Below are positions 1-34,568 of a stretch of 64,000 nt of DNA, piece after piece. The stretch is taken from positions 22,290,631 to 22,354,630 of the forward strand of contig OZ023206.1 in the NCBI GenBank assembly GCA_963995525.1, read 5' to 3'. The notes beneath the pieces were generated by a model. The model searched no databases. It was not told the origin of the DNA and was given only the letters and a program-made list of their open reading frames with translations. The DNA comes from Escarpia spicata. Taxonomy: Eukaryota; Annelida; Polychaeta; Sabellida; Siboglinidae. Every line of letters starts with the position of its first letter. Positions within the stretch are counted from its first letter, which is position 1. The translations under genes were made by a program, and so were the position numbers.

Positions 1-1
1 G

Positions 2-21604
<21,603 letters not shown>

Positions 21605-22600
21605 GGCCAATCTAATTTCCAGCCACTAATTTCGATGAAATTGTCATGTTATTTTGTTTCCGTAGTGAGAGTTGCATAGTTTATTAGATCATTACTTTTT
21701 GCATATATTTAAAATGCACACACTCTCCTTCGTTTTTCACTGTAGACATTGAATTGATAAAGTGGTGAATCCAAGCTCCTTTCTGGCCACTTATTACGAT
21801 GAGATTACCTTTGTTATTCTGTTTCCGTTGTGAGAGTTGTTTGGTTTTTTAGATGAATAATGTGTGTGTGTATTAACAATTCACTCGCCACAGGCCATCA
21901 ACTGATTGTCCATGTGATGAGAAGTCCACGACTTTAGCAGTAGCAATATCCTTGGAAAATCCGAGTTGAGTGGAACAACTTTTTATGTGTATACACAAAT
22001 TAATCTTCCACAACGGCCGTAGTTTTGGTTTGATATATGTATTACAGATTGTTTGTCTATAATGTTTTTTGTACAAAATGCTCTGCTTAGTTTGATGGTA
22101 AGCACAGTAGATGGGTTTCTGACAACGATAGAAATGTGATATTTAATTAGCATGCATTTTGTACAAAATATACGTGGTCCACCTATGATGATTGGAAGAA
22201 GGAGAGAGAACTATATCCCCAGTGGATTGGAGACTAAGTATAATTGTATTATTGTGAATAATATATGAATATTGTGTTTACTCTATTATTGCCATTTATT
22301 TTAAAATTAATCGAGACATCACTGCATGTACACAGCGCGCAATTGTTACCTTGGTGTTAACATGAAAGGACTTAATTTCGGGTACGCCGTTTTTAATATT
22401 GATCTTGATGTAAATGCAAACTGACGTATACATGCACGCATACAATTAAAACTGCCTTCCAAGTGGACTTGAACTCTTTCCTAATGGCTTTAGTTGTGGC
22501 ATAAGTAAAAAAAATTGTAATTAAACTAATTATGTTCATTAATAAACCTTATACAAAAGCTGGCGACGTTGATACTCGACGGTGACAAAGGCCTGCTCAA
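21605..22600 (+). other. RLR 3' flank / probable 3' UTR with internal duplication
   Basis: About 120 bp of post-stop sequence (21590-21685) is repeated, diverged, at 21741-21855, including a relic of the last codons (D-I-E-L-I-K-W-stop at about 21746-21769). The only clear AATAAA in the following kilobase is at 22541-22546; AATTAAA-type variants occur earlier. The polyadenylation site is therefore uncertain. Confidence 0.45.
22541..22546 (+). terminator. candidate RLR polyadenylation signal AATAAA
   Basis: Canonical hexamer 937 nt after the stop. No GT-rich downstream element stands out, and earlier variant hexamers could be used instead. Confidence 0.25.
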
Positions 22601-23475
22601 CATAGGACTCTCAGAACGAGACGGCCGTGTGTTACCCAGCAGAATAATGCACGGTAATGCTGCCTTCTAATGGGCTCGTTTATATCGTAAACATGATTTG
22701 GCGAGATTGAATGTTCACTACCAACCCGAGTTTACGACTGGTAAATTGATGCAACTGGGGCAAGCCGCAAGAGCACATTAATAAGGATTAATGCGCCATT
22801 ACAGAGTTAAATAGTCAACAATATAATTCGCATTGTGCAGTTTTGTGAATTTCTGAGAGGACTTGTGTAGTGTTGAATGAGTTTAAATGATGTTTATTCT
22901 GAAGCGTGGTATCAACGCTATCCAGTTATGACAGCTGTCAGTCGGTGCGTTCCTGCGTGCATACAAACAGGTGTCATTTGGATTTATGATGTCATCACAG
23001 CAAATGACTGTCTGGTTCCAGCAGAAAGGAAGGGGTGTCAGATTAGACATCGGTCTGTGGGAAAGTGACTGATGAGAATGTCACGAATATTTTACATAGC
23101 ATTTGTGTCAATGGAGGGTACATATGCTGTGAATTTTTCAAGAATTTTTTAGAGAAACCTTGCAGGAAATGGAGGAAACGTTACAATGGCCACTTATGTG
23201 GAAATATAATGTAGTATCGCCCCAACTGGGTCAAGTAGGCGTTATAAAGTTATATTCACGATAAACACGAGCCGATTGGAAGGCAGCATAACAAGCGTAT
23301 ACCCGATTGACGTGTTCCCATTAGTTTGAGGTGGGGTGAGGGCCAAACCATTATGGTCATTCCGCCGCCTCGATGATATTTCTCCATGTACCCAGATCTT
23401 CTGCAATGTTTTCCCACAAGCCTTTTTATTCACTGCTCCTCGCCTCATCTATAGTGTAGTTATAGGATGTGATGT
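22600..23475. other. intergenic, no recognised feature
   Basis: Mixed-composition sequence with short chance frames only. The stretch 22877-23068 is open but resembles nothing I know. Confidence 0.4.
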
Positions 23476-23675
23476 NNNNNNNNNNNNNNNNNNNNNNNNN
23501 NNNNNNNNNNNNNNNNNNNNNNNNNNNNNNNNNNNNNNNNNNNNNNNNNNNNNNNNNNNNNNNNNNNNNNNNNNNNNNNNNNNNNNNNNNNNNNNNNNNN
23601 NNNNNNNNNNNNNNNNNNNNNNNNNNNNNNNNNNNNNNNNNNNNNNNNNNNNNNNNNNNNNNNNNNNNNNNNNNN
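23476..23675. other. assembly gap (200 N)
   Basis: Exactly 200 N characters, a typical placeholder of unknown true size. Features that cross it cannot be judged. Confidence 0.99.
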
Positions 23676-24009
23676 ACTCAAACAGATAGTTTCAAATTAT
23701 TCGGTCAATGTTCAACTTGAAAAATGCCATCACCATACGTAGGTTTTCATGTCGTGTGGCACACAAACATAGCGTTTAAATTTTAAACCAAGTGTATTCA
23801 GGCAAACAAATAATGATTGGGGATTTGAAAAACAGACACCCTTCAAGTTTTGTGACACGCAGTTCTGGTGTCGGGCCTCTAGCCAACATATAGGAGTCAG
23901 AACGAGGTTAATATTGGGGCGGGGGGGCTTAGGCTCTCCTAATTCCTTTAACTGTAAAAAGTTTAGGAAGAAGGGAAATTGGACTGTAATTGTCATGTAA
24001 AGATGGAGC

Positions 24010-25890
24010 ATCTTTCTTAAATATACGAAACAAAAAGTTCAATTTATAGTTTATCTTGGAATTATCCCGAAGTTTAAAACTTGGTTTGTTAACAGCGTTA
24101 ATGATTTCATAATTGCAGGTTCAATTATTTTGAGCAATTTTGAAGAAATGCCATCAAATCCACAGCTTTGTGGGAAGATTATTCATAGTTTTCCCAACAG
24201 TTTCTTAATCAACAATCTCAAAAGTAAAAGCAGAATTTACATTTTTATTTAAATAATAACTATAATTTTTGTTACGTTTATACTTAATACCTTGTGCAAT
24301 GATCTATATTTGTAAACAATAATAATTATTAAATTTATTTGCAATATTGTTGATAAGTTTGTTTAAATATTGAATAAAGTTTAGCAATCCTTGTGTAATC
24401 CACGTTGATCTTTTATATTTACATTTATTTCACCAGGTTAGTTTGCATGTGCTTGTTTTTTTGCCCGTAAAATGTTGTGATAAATTATGTAATAAATAAA
24501 ATTTGTGACTTCATTATGATTTTTATTTAGATTATTGTAAATCTCTTATGATTTAATTTCGTGTTTAACTTTATGCATTGCCTCTTCATTTAATATATTA
24601 ATTTTAATATATTTACGTGGTGGTTCTGTCTTCAATGAGATGTTACTGAATATAATATGCGGCTGATGATCACAACAATTTTTAATTAAAATCCCTGCAG
24701 TACTTTCCAATATAGATTTTTTTTTAAACAAATTAAAGTATCAATTCAAGTACCATTTGTTCTGGTAATTCTGGTAGGAAGAGTAAATTGCGGGTAAAGG
24801 CTGTGTGATATTAAGATATCAAAATAGTTACTATATGTATCATTTTCATTTAATTTGAGCAAATTTATATTAAAATCCCCTGCGAAAATGAGATTGTTGT
24901 TACAGTTGTTTTCCAATGATGATATCATCGACGTAAATTCATTTATAAAAGCATTTAAATTATCATTAGATGTTCGTGGAGCTCTATATAATGTTTTCGA
25001 TGGCTATGCACTTAGATAGATTACCACCATTTATGTGGGCTATCATCTCTTCCCAGTGTTCATACATGTTTATATTTAAATTGACCTCTGATCTATATTT
25101 GTTGTCAACATATATTTTTAGCCCTCCTTTGTTACTGCATGTTTTACCTTGAGCTAAACACAATGTAAGGGAAATTGTAATAGGTCATCTTTTTCTGATT
25201 TCCAAGTTTCTTGTAAACAAATGAGGTTAAATGTAAAATTGTTTCTACTTATCTCGTCTACAAAAGCCTCCAGGTAAATTTTAAATTAAATGTAGAATTT
25301 ATTGATTGAATATTTATGCTTAAGAAACTAAAACGTGTACTGTTTGTGTGAAGTGAATTTGCTAAACTTGTCAAAGTCATACTAGGATGACAGACGTATT
25401 AGTTGAGGTTCATAATCTCCAATGTCATGTGTGTCTAAGATGTTAATTAAGTCATTATTATTAATACCTCCTAAATAGGAGAGAAACATTTCGTCTAATG
25501 TCATGCTTTTATATAAATTGGCATGTATCGCATGTGTTTGTTATTATATTTGTATTTGTAATTGAGTGTTCAAAAAATTGTGATTATATGCATATCACGA
25601 TAATTAAATTTATTTGTGGCATTTCCCGTTATAATTTTTAGTAACATAATGCGCTGAATGTAAATGTGAGATTGATTAGAAATGTAAATAAGAGAACTGG
25701 TTGAGATAGACATCTTGTAGTTTTGTATGAAGAAAACATAACATAAAATAAGAAAGAAGATTTGCATAATGAATGCAAGAAGATCTTGTCACGGGAGAGG
25801 TATAGAGCATACAATATTTAAATGGCTTTACAAGACACATTACATATCTGTAGGAACATACTAATGCATTTATTAGCAACAGAATGAATA
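24010..25890 (-). mobile_element. LINE copy A2 (reverse), 5' half with endonuclease
   Basis: Reverse-complement copy of the LINE at 15.2-17.3 kb. The minus strand encodes FAGDFNINLLKLNEND and PQFTLPTRITRTNGT, then ILESTAGILIKNCCDHQP and EPPRKYIKINILNEEAMHKV. It runs from the 5' region (about 25890) to the RT N-terminal region (about 24010). It lacks the RT palm and is broken by stops. Confidence 0.85.
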
Positions 25891-26463
25891 CATGTGTTTA
25901 GTTACTTACATAGTAGATATAAGGCTACGAAGGTACATTTGGTATCAAAATGTATGGAATGATAAGCAGAATAAAAATGACAAATATCTTATTTTTTAGG
26001 AAGCCAGAGACAAAATATTGAACAAAACGTTGAAAAAGCAACTCCGGTTTCGCCGTCGACATCATGTAGAATGTATCATAGTTACCTTAATATATATTCA
26101 ATATCCATGTTTAATTTATCAAAATAATTGCCATTCATTTGCCTACTGGACAATGAAACATAATATTAAAATAATGCTAATCACCACACATTCATGAACC
26201 AAATATGTACCCCTTAATTGTTGCGTAATTGTGGCATGACGCCAAACTAACTGGATGTCGTTACTTGCGTCATTCCCACTTTCCATTGTGTTGTAAGTAC
26301 AAATTATTAAAGAATGAGTACTGATTCAACGTCTACCTATGAATAATAGTGACATACCTGATAAGATAATTTATGACAAAATGTGCTATCCAAATTAACG
26401 AGATGTCAAAACACCGCAACAAATATGCAAACGTGTTACATTGCCATCATGCAGTCATCTATA

Positions 26464-27367
26464 TCACTCATCAGAGCCATTGTTTTCAATACTTAACATA
26501 GATGGACTGCTCGTCCACATTTTGACTTCTTTTCCTTCGCATTTGCAAGCAGCACAACATGGCACTTGCGATTTTGTGCAAGGGCAATTACGAGTGCATT
26601 TGCTTGCAACACATCTGCAACTAGTAAACGAATGTGTGAGTTCTGGGAATAGCGACACCATCATGGATGCGTAATAATTTGTGGCACGCATACTTTGGTA
26701 ATGATCCCCTGCTGAACCAAAGATTTTGTTAACCGTTCCTAATTTCCTAGTTTCCAGCGAGGTGAACAGTCCTAATATGAGAATGAGATTCCGGTAAGAA
26801 TCATCATCAGGGTTGTGCTTTTGGAGTATTGTGTTGTGCTCTCAGCAATGAAGTTCAGCACATCTGTCGTCGTTTGATTTTGATCAACCAATTCTGTCAT
26901 GTCCACATCAACTGTGACATCACTGACACCTGTTCCATCTTTCTGATCTAACTTCTCGTGTAATACATCTTCGGTAGAATACTGTTCTGTCCATAGCCTT
27001 ACTCGTTGGTGGTCGTAGCATGGAAGGTTGACACATCTGGTGTCTTGTCATGCAAATCTGTGTTGGCGATGTCAAAGTATATGGATTTACATGCCGATAT
27101 CGCTGGTTGAGGAAAAATGCCTTCCTCTCGTTCCTATTCCATAATTTGCTCACACACAGTTGTAAGACAGCGCTGGAAGGTGGCATAATTGACACTTTCG
27201 GTCATATGGTTTAACAGGGTGATTAGATTATTGGTGCGTGTGTCATTGTATATGTAAAATGCACTTATTATAGTGAGTGATGTTGGAAGTTTACATATGA
27301 CATACAGAAGGTGATGGGATAGATGAAGTACTTTTCCCTCAAGTCCACCAGCAAACTTTTCCCCCAT
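26464..27367 (-). pseudogene. degenerate gene of uncharacterised Cys-rich-tailed protein
   Basis: Minus-strand frames show ICKLPTSLTIISAFYIYND, then TRTNNLITLLNHMTESVNYA and TFQRCLTTVCEQIME (27134-27367), followed in other frames by LHDKTPDVSTFHATTTNE. At the C-terminus lies CRCVASKCTRNCPCTKSQVP, then CCAACKCEG (26464-26691). From memory this layout (YN.TR...LL...G..VSY, then a CxC-type metal-binding tail) belongs to an uncharacterised invertebrate family, probably the same one as at 8.1-8.7 kb. Several frameshifts. Its position inside inverted ends suggests a transposon gene. Confidence 0.45.
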
Positions 27368-28980
27368 GCCCTACTGTGAGATCCTTGCCAGACTGTAGGG
27401 TAGCTGCAACATTATTTATTTTGCATGTGATCATAGATGCTTCTTGAGTTTGTGATATATTGAAGAAAAAACTATCGCCATCTTGACTTTTGGCCAGTTG
27501 GTCAAGTTTGTAAGGTTTTGCCTCTCTCTATAGGAGAGAAGCAGCTTCGTGGATGACTGAAGCATCATTATCACAATACAATAACTGATGTTTCACCTCC
27601 TCGATCATTTTGAAAGCATCACCGGCTCAATAACTGATAAACAGACATAGTCATTTCCAGCCCCCTGTGGCCAAAATGTTAAATTGTCCTCGAAGTGTGA
27701 TTGTAGTCGTTTTTTAGCTGCGTCGTTCTCTACATATCTCCTCCTTTTAAGCCCTTTTCTTGTATCATGATCCTGTACTTGTCACAATAAAAGGCACAAC
27801 ACATGTATTTACAATCTGTTGAATATGCAATTCTTCAGTGATAGAAAAGAAAGCGTCGTCCTGTCAATTGCACTATATCAACATCCGCGCCAGGGTAAGG
27901 TTGTATTCTATCAAGTATGTCTTTGTCATTTAATTCTTCTGCTTTCCGTTTTAATCACTGTCCACGACTTTGGGTCATTGCAACGCTAGCCCTCTTGTGT
28001 TTTGTGAATGGCGTTTCTCAAATAATCTACTGAGTCATATAGTCAAAACTCAGAAGTATTCCTCTGTGATCATGTCAAGTATACAGGTACGGCAACGGAA
28101 ACCTTATCACGTTCGTAATTGTCCTGGGTTTCTGCAGGCACACCAGACATCTGTTTATTGGCAGCCAAATCACAGCTCTCCTGAAGAATATACCAACGTC
28201 TGCACTTCCCGTGTCATATCACAGAATTGTGTTCCAATACACCTGACACCAAAATATGTTTCTAATTGCTTTGCAATACATACGATCTTCCCATTTCTCA
28301 ATGACAATACTCAATGCAATAATTGATCTAATTCTTTGCAGTGTTGTCCGAGTGTCCTTTTTAGCAAATTATGTATCGTTCAAAGTTGGTTAGCCCCATG
28401 GACCCCGTTGCAACAATTACCCGAACTGATCAAATCTAAAAACCGAGAAAAGCGATTAATGATAATTTGGCATTGATGGTAATTATATATATATATATAA
28501 TGTTACTTTAAATAATTTGACTGGTTTCCTTATAACGACACCTGTGTAAAACAATACGAATAAATGGCTGTGTTATTCAGATGATTAAATATACACTTAT
28601 TAACACATGTCTCGTCTGAAACTTATTAATTCGTTTAATTACTAAATTATATTTCAGTACTTACTCTTAAATATCATCTTAATTAGAACAAAGAAACTGG
28701 AAATGGTGCACTTCGTGAAATGCAGTCCAGATGGCGTACTTCGTGAAATCCAGTCCGTTTGGCGTCAATCAGCTGGCAGCTTGCTTAAGATTTAAGAATG
28801 GTTAATACGCTGTAATACATTTCATTCAAACTTGATATCAAACTTGAGGTACTTGAAAACATGACTACAACAAGTAGGCTTCATAAATTCATAGCCGCCA
28901 TTAAGTTATTTAAGGTATTACACTTACGTTGTCAAAATCTCACGTCAAACCATAATTAGGGGGGTGAGGTATATTTGGGT
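27368..28980. other. interior of second long-TIR element, no intact gene
   Basis: Probably further decayed coding sequence of the same minus-strand gene. A plus-strand open stretch at 27970-28326 resembles no family. Confidence 0.35.
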
Positions 28981-30655
28981 ACATGAAAGTATGGTGTTCA
29001 GCAATAGTGTAACATTGTGTAGTACTGTTCGATAGAAGAATGAATGGACATATTGTTGATATATTATATATGGATTTTGAGTATGTATTAAGGTAACTAG
29101 GTTTCATTTAATATGATGGCGATGACGAAACCGAAATGGTTTTTTCGACATGCTGTTCAATGTTTTGTCTCTGGCTGTCTCAAAATAAATATATTGGTAA
29201 GATATCTGCTGGTGTTATTCCACTCATCATTCCGGATATTTTGAAAAAAATTTAGCTTCGTAGCGCATTATCTACTATTTAAATTTTAAGATATCCAATT
29301 ATGACAAAACGGCCACTCAGAGACCCTATAGGCCTGAACGTAAATACAATTTTCAGAATGACGCGAACTGATTTGAGCGGGTTTCCCTCTGGATTATTTA
29401 TTCAGGAAGGTTTGAAGTTTTAAAAACACAGGGCAACCAAAAATAGCATGAAGTGTTCATTTCGACTCCCGTGCTCCCCGACCATAATAATTACGAACCT
29501 GAGCGAACGCCACGAGCGGTGATCGAACAAGTCTGTTGCAGGTACTCCATTCTGTTTTCAGTGCAGGCGCCCCATGCATACACACAAAACGTTGATTTCT
29601 TAGAGAAGCCTCGCGGGTCATATATCCACCGGTCCTGCCTTGGCAGCGGGCGTGTCCTTACCTGTGCGTCTTACGTCATCGAATGTTGGCGAGATTTGTT
29701 CAGACACGTTTCACACAAAACAAGGCTGTTTTGACGCAGTCATATTAATTAGGAAGAAAGTAAACAGAGGATGTCATCCTAATTGAACGGAGCACTTTAT
29801 TGATCGGACAGGTGCATTATAAATATAACGATTACAGGCATCCTTTGGTGTGACGTGTTATGGAAGACGTCATGTGCATGTTATTTGTTTGAACCTAGTG
29901 CTGAAGAACAAAGAACGATTGTCCTTCCGTACATTATCATTGTAGGTTCTCTAATAAATAAATACACTGAAAATTACATCTTTAGCATGCAAGAAACTGT
30001 GCCGTAGTTAGAAACTTGCAGTCCGGCATACACGCGACAATTTGCGAATATAGGAATGTCGACAAACATCAAATATAACATATTTTGAATCGCTGCCCTC
30101 AAATATATAAACATACGTAGAAATGACAAGTTCATGTGAGTTAGATATAATGATAAGATATGGTGACATTTGTATTGACGACTGCCATATTTAAAAAAAA
30201 TGGCAGATATTAATGTAGTAGAAATTTAATGTAAAATATCTGAAATTCTTGATCCTAAACTCTATAATATTATATTGACAAAAATTGATATAATTTCATG
30301 TGACGTAGTTACTAAGATATGAAGAAATAATAATTGGATTTAGTGGTCATCATAAATTGGCCGCGAAGCCAAAAAAAACATTTTCATAACTGGTGTCCAC
30401 CTCAGTGGGGATCCGTAGGCCATTGGCAACATCTCAGGCAGGTGAAAACTAGTGTTAGGGGTGCACTACAAAATTAATTTTCTAGGCTCATATTACCGTT
30501 TGGGCAGCTGGTCTCTAATTAGTCACTGACACCCACCCAATAGAAACAGGGAATCGCCTTTAAGTAGGGAAACAAGAAACGACACTTGCGGATGATATTA
30601 TTCTTAAAACGACATTATTCTTATTATTAAACGACATTTGAGGATGATCTGAGTA

Positions 30656-30970
<315 letters not shown>

Positions 30971-30974
30971 ATAC

Positions 30975-32150
30975 AGTTCGGTCCACAATCGCGGTGCTGT
31001 ATTGCGAAATGCCGAGTCGCCAATGCACGTCTTCGTGATGCTTTGGCGCAGTGTTGGCGCGTAGTTCTGACGTAGGCGTCCATCACGATTTCGTGGTTGC
31101 ATAAGTTCCGCCAAAACGGCGCCAAACCATGGATATATATACTAGCGACAAAAAGAAACTGTGCATGATACAAATTTCATTATATTGTTAAAGCGTGGTT
31201 TAAACTGTCCACACAAAAGTTTTATGTAACTGTAACATGTGTGCCATTATTTTTACTACGTGATAATGACACGATGGCGTTAACGTTTATGCCTAGTCTT
31301 TAGGGTCAAAGTTTCAGCGGCAAACTTGAATGTCACAAGATTAATAACGGATGTGTCCTCCATCTGTGTTGATCACTGCAGTGCATCGGCGCCTCGTTGA
31401 TAAAATATGGGTGTGGAACCTGTGTGGAATGTCAGGCTTGTTTTTGGTGTGTTTTTCCAGTTGGGTGTACCAGCAGCTCTCCAAACGCCTGCCTTGTGTA
31501 ACAATGCCTGTTACGTAAGACCAAACAGGAGCATATTCTTTGTTTTCACACAATGGCGTTGGCTGACCTTGCATTATTTAACTTTCCAATGAAAGTCATG
31601 ATATGGTATATTCTACACGTCCCTGTTTCATGTTAATCGACATTAAGCAAAATCAGTCCATTGCATTACATTTCGGTGCCTTTCTTCCTATGCACAGTTT
31701 CGTTTTGTTGCAAGTATGTATGTAGATCAACACCAATGCCTTAAAAAAGGATGCGACTCGCTACCGGCAGCCAATGTGATCCCTTTAACACAGATGAGAT
31801 GTGTTCGTGTCTACAAGTGCGTGTCACTAGTTTGGCGGTAATGTTGTTCTATATTCGCTGCATGCGAGTTGTCTGTCGTGACGGTAGACTGAGGAAGAGT
31901 GAGTTACAATAGACCAACCGAGAGGTGACACCAAAATTAAGAGCGTTGACAGCACTTTTCGCGGTCTCAGCTGCAAGATAGTGTCGTCGTACTGATGACA
32001 GTCTGTACAGATGATAGGTGCATGCAGTACACACACAGCAGTCACGTGACGTGCCATCGTCAGATATTGGTCCATATGAACTCCCAAATTTCGTATGCGG
32101 TCTACTGGTGAAATAGTGTCGTCTCCAGTGGTCATAGAGGCAACTCATTG
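30975..32150 (-). mobile_element. LINE B 3' fragment (RT C-terminal region), MITE-interrupted
   Basis: Minus strand: DDTISPVDRIRNLGVHMDQY and LTMARHVTAVC, then VYCNSLFLSLPSRQT, and after the MITE at 31142-31714 [20 protein letters not shown] and [20 protein letters not shown]. This is the post-palm part of a CR1/Jockey-like RT. Frame breaks make it non-functional. The same fragment occurs at 33.89, 34.80 and 53.56 kb. Confidence 0.8.
31142..31714. mobile_element. MITE with about 24-bp terminal inverted repeats, copy 1
   Basis: The ends CTAGCGACAAAAAGAAACTG and (complement) CTTGCAACAAAACGAAACTG are inverted repeats flanked by TA-rich sequence. LINE B copies at 34.04 and 34.95 kb lack it and show the uninterrupted target (GAGATATATGTAGATCAAC). 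A second filled copy lies at 53726-54283. Confidence 0.85.
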
Positions 32151-32188
32151 CAGCGTGAGATTATGCTTAGATGTAAAGATGATCCTCG

Positions 32189-32475
32189 GAGCGCAGTAGT
32201 ACAACGGTAAGAGCTTTGGACTCTCGACTGAGAGAACCTGGTTTCGAATGCTGTGCGGCGGTGTCAAACCTTACGCAAGTTCGTTCACTCTGCATTGCAC
32301 TAGTTCAGTGAGCTGTATGAATGGCTACAGTGGTGGACATTTGTGTACGAATAGTCTTGGCGCTTTAATTGCAGAGTGTCTGAATGCTTCCCAGATAAGT
32401 CGAGATGGTGTTCGATTGAACAGGTCTGTCTGCTAGGGAGTAAAGTGTAAAGCGCTTTTATAAGAACTTACCTTT
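32189..32475 (+). mobile_element. tRNA-derived SINE, full-length-like copy
   Basis: The head GAGCGCAGTAGTACAACGGT has a box A region, ACTCTCGACTGAGAG an anticodon-like arm and GGTTTCGAATGC box B. The body contains ACAGTGGTGGACATTTGTG, and the 3' part TAAAGCGCTTTTATAAGAAC. Confidence 0.85.
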
Positions 32476-33719
32476 TTACTTTTTAGTTAGTTTTTCATCA
32501 TGTATCTTCAGCACGGGCAGCGCCATCCATCGCTTGACTTCCCCAATGCACTCTGTGTTAGTCCCCTCGCTGTTTCCACTTGGTCGCCCGGTCGCCCGAA
32601 AGAGTTGGCTTATAGGACTGTACGAGTGTTGTATGAGCATGCTGTTGATGTATTCCTGTATGTTGATAAAATGCAACTTATGGTCCTGATTAAACACAAT
32701 GTATTTTGAGTAAATGTAGTATTATAATATATACATACATATATATATATATTATAATACTATAAACGCATTACAACATGTCCCAGACTGTTTTGTGATG
32801 AGAGCAGGTTAAGGGGATATCCGGTAAATTTTGGCGAAATATGAGCAAATGTAATCTGCTGTGTCTAGGGAAGAACAGTTGGAAGGTCATGTCTCTTCGT
32901 CGCGTGATCGAAGCGGTGTCTTCAAGGCTTCAGGCTACGGTTCCATATATACGGAAACGCGTACTAATGCGACTGGCGGAGTGGGAATACCGCTGTGGTG
33001 ACGTCACGTTGGGAATTTCATATCCAATTCTTGTGCGGATACAATTCGAATCGCTACATGGAGCGATTCAATTTGCCGCATCCGCGTCCGCATGGACACA
33101 TTCATCCACCTATGTACTTATGGAAATACTTCTATTAATTTCCACTGGTCACTATATTCATTGCTTAGCCGCATTCTGCGTCAGCATGCCGCTTTTGTAC
33201 ATACGGAATCCTAGCTTTTTGCTACGTACAACGTGCTCTAGGGCATGATTACAGTAGTTGCTAACGCCTTGCGTACGGGGGGGGGATATGTTAGTGCTTA
33301 AAGAGAAACAAAATACATTATGTTGGGCCTATGCATATAAAACAGTTAACAAAAACTCACCATTAGACATAAATACAATCAAGAATATGTTGCTAGCAGT
33401 TTACTTTTTGAAGACGTCATTTAAATTGCATGAACAGCGCCATTGTGATAAAAAGCCTGACGTCACCAATGCCTACTCTTCCCAGTTCACCAGTCATCAA
33501 ACTGAGTACGCTACTCTAGTTTATGTCGCTCAATAACCCATGCATTTTAGCTAAACGTCTGTTTGCGTTTTAAGGATACTTTCTCAGCTGATTACGCCAT
33601 GTTTATATCGACAGCTTGTACGCCTACAGCAGACCCATCAGTGATAAATTATTGTCCTTGCCTAATTGGCGTTGTCGTTGCAACTAATAAAATGCAAAAG
33701 TTGCGTCCCACGTACTTGT
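32476..33719. repeat. direct repeat block X, copy 1
   Basis: Matches 35656-36960 at roughly 85-90% by eye, including TTGGTCGCCCGGTCGCCCG, the 51-bp palindrome and GGCGTTGTCGTTGCAACTA. It may be an unclassified non-autonomous element linked to the adjacent SINE. No gene. Confidence 0.8.
33035..33085. repeat. 51-bp GC-containing palindrome
   Basis: GCGGAT...GAATCGCT-ACATGG-AGCGATTC...ATCCGC forms a near-complete hairpin. It is kept in the paralogous block at 36272-36322, where the loop is ACATAG. Confidence 0.8.
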
Positions 33720-33889
33720 GAAGACTTCCTGGTTAAATGCGGACTGACTCTTTGTTGGTCAGATAGGGACATTATGAATAAAAATAAATAATGTAGACAG
33801 GAGTGTATCATAGAACATATTTATTCGAATTCATACACACACACGGACGCACGCACACAAACACACACACACACACACACACATACAGT

Positions 33890-34420
33890 TCGTTCCACAG
33901 TCGCGGTGGTGTAGCGCCAAATGGCGAGTCCCCAATCTTCGTGATGCCTTGGTGCAGTGTTGGCGCGTGGTCCTCAGGAAGGCGCCCATCACGATTTCGT
34001 GGTTGCACAAGTTCCGCCAAAACGGCGCCAAACCATCGAGATATATGTAGATCAACACCAATTCCTTGAAAATTATGCAACTCGCTACCAGCAGCCAACA
34101 TAATCCCTTATGCTCGTGTTTACTGGTGCGTGACACTAGTTTGGCGGCATTGTTCTGTACTCGCTGCAAGCGAGCTGTGTGTGACGACGTTAGACTCAGG
34201 AAGAGTGAGTTACAATAGTCCAAACGAGAGGTGATCAGAGCGCTGACAGCACTTTTCGCGGTCTCAGCTGTAAGATTGTGTCGTACTGATGACAGTCTGT
34301 ACAGATGACGTGACGTGACGTGCCATCGTCAGATATTGGTCCATGTGAACTCCCAAATTTCGTATGCGGTCTACTGGTGAAATTATGTCGTCTCCAGTGG
34401 TCACAGAGGCAACTCATTGC
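33890..34420 (-). mobile_element. LINE B fragment without MITE (unit 1)
   Basis: Minus strand: [60 protein letters not shown] and RLGTRHLALHHRDCGTNCM. A continuous 130-codon frame covers the RT C-terminal region. The upstream portion is frameshifted. Confidence 0.85.
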
Positions 34421-34456
34421 AGCGTGAGATTATGCTTAGATGTAAAGATGATCGTC

Positions 34457-34568
34457 GGGGCGCAGTAGCGCAGCGGTAGGAGCTTCGGACTCTTGACTGA
34501 AAGAACACGGATTCGAATCCTGTGCGGCGGCGTCGAACCTTGGGCAAGTTCATTCACTCTACATTGCT
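34457..34568 (+). mobile_element. tRNA-derived SINE, truncated at duplication junction
   Basis: GGCGCAGTAGCGCAGCGGTA (box A region), GACTCTTGACTGAAAGAAC and GATTCGAATCCTGTGC (box B). The body stops at the 909-bp junction. Confidence 0.85.

Larger units (their letters stand above)
25985..29195. mobile_element. second long-TIR DNA transposon-like element
   Basis: The left end (AAGCCAGAGACAAAATATTG, CCGGTTTCGCCGTCGACAT) and right end (complement: AGCCAGAGACAAAACATTG, CATTTCGGTTTCGTCATCG) are inverted and diverged. Weaker inverted similarity reaches about 26250 and 28900. The interior carries remnants of a minus-strand gene. Confidence 0.65.
33660..34568. repeat. 909-bp tandem duplication, unit 1
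   Basis: Identical by eye to 34569-35477, including the CA microsatellite length. It contains a LINE B fragment (minus, 33890-34420) and the first 112 bp of a SINE (34457-34568). Confidence 0.95.

Noticed and set aside
29453..29734. 93-codon frame at the start of the 2.5-kb repeat
   Set aside because: Present in both repeat copies but with frame differences, and with no domain. Part of the repeat.
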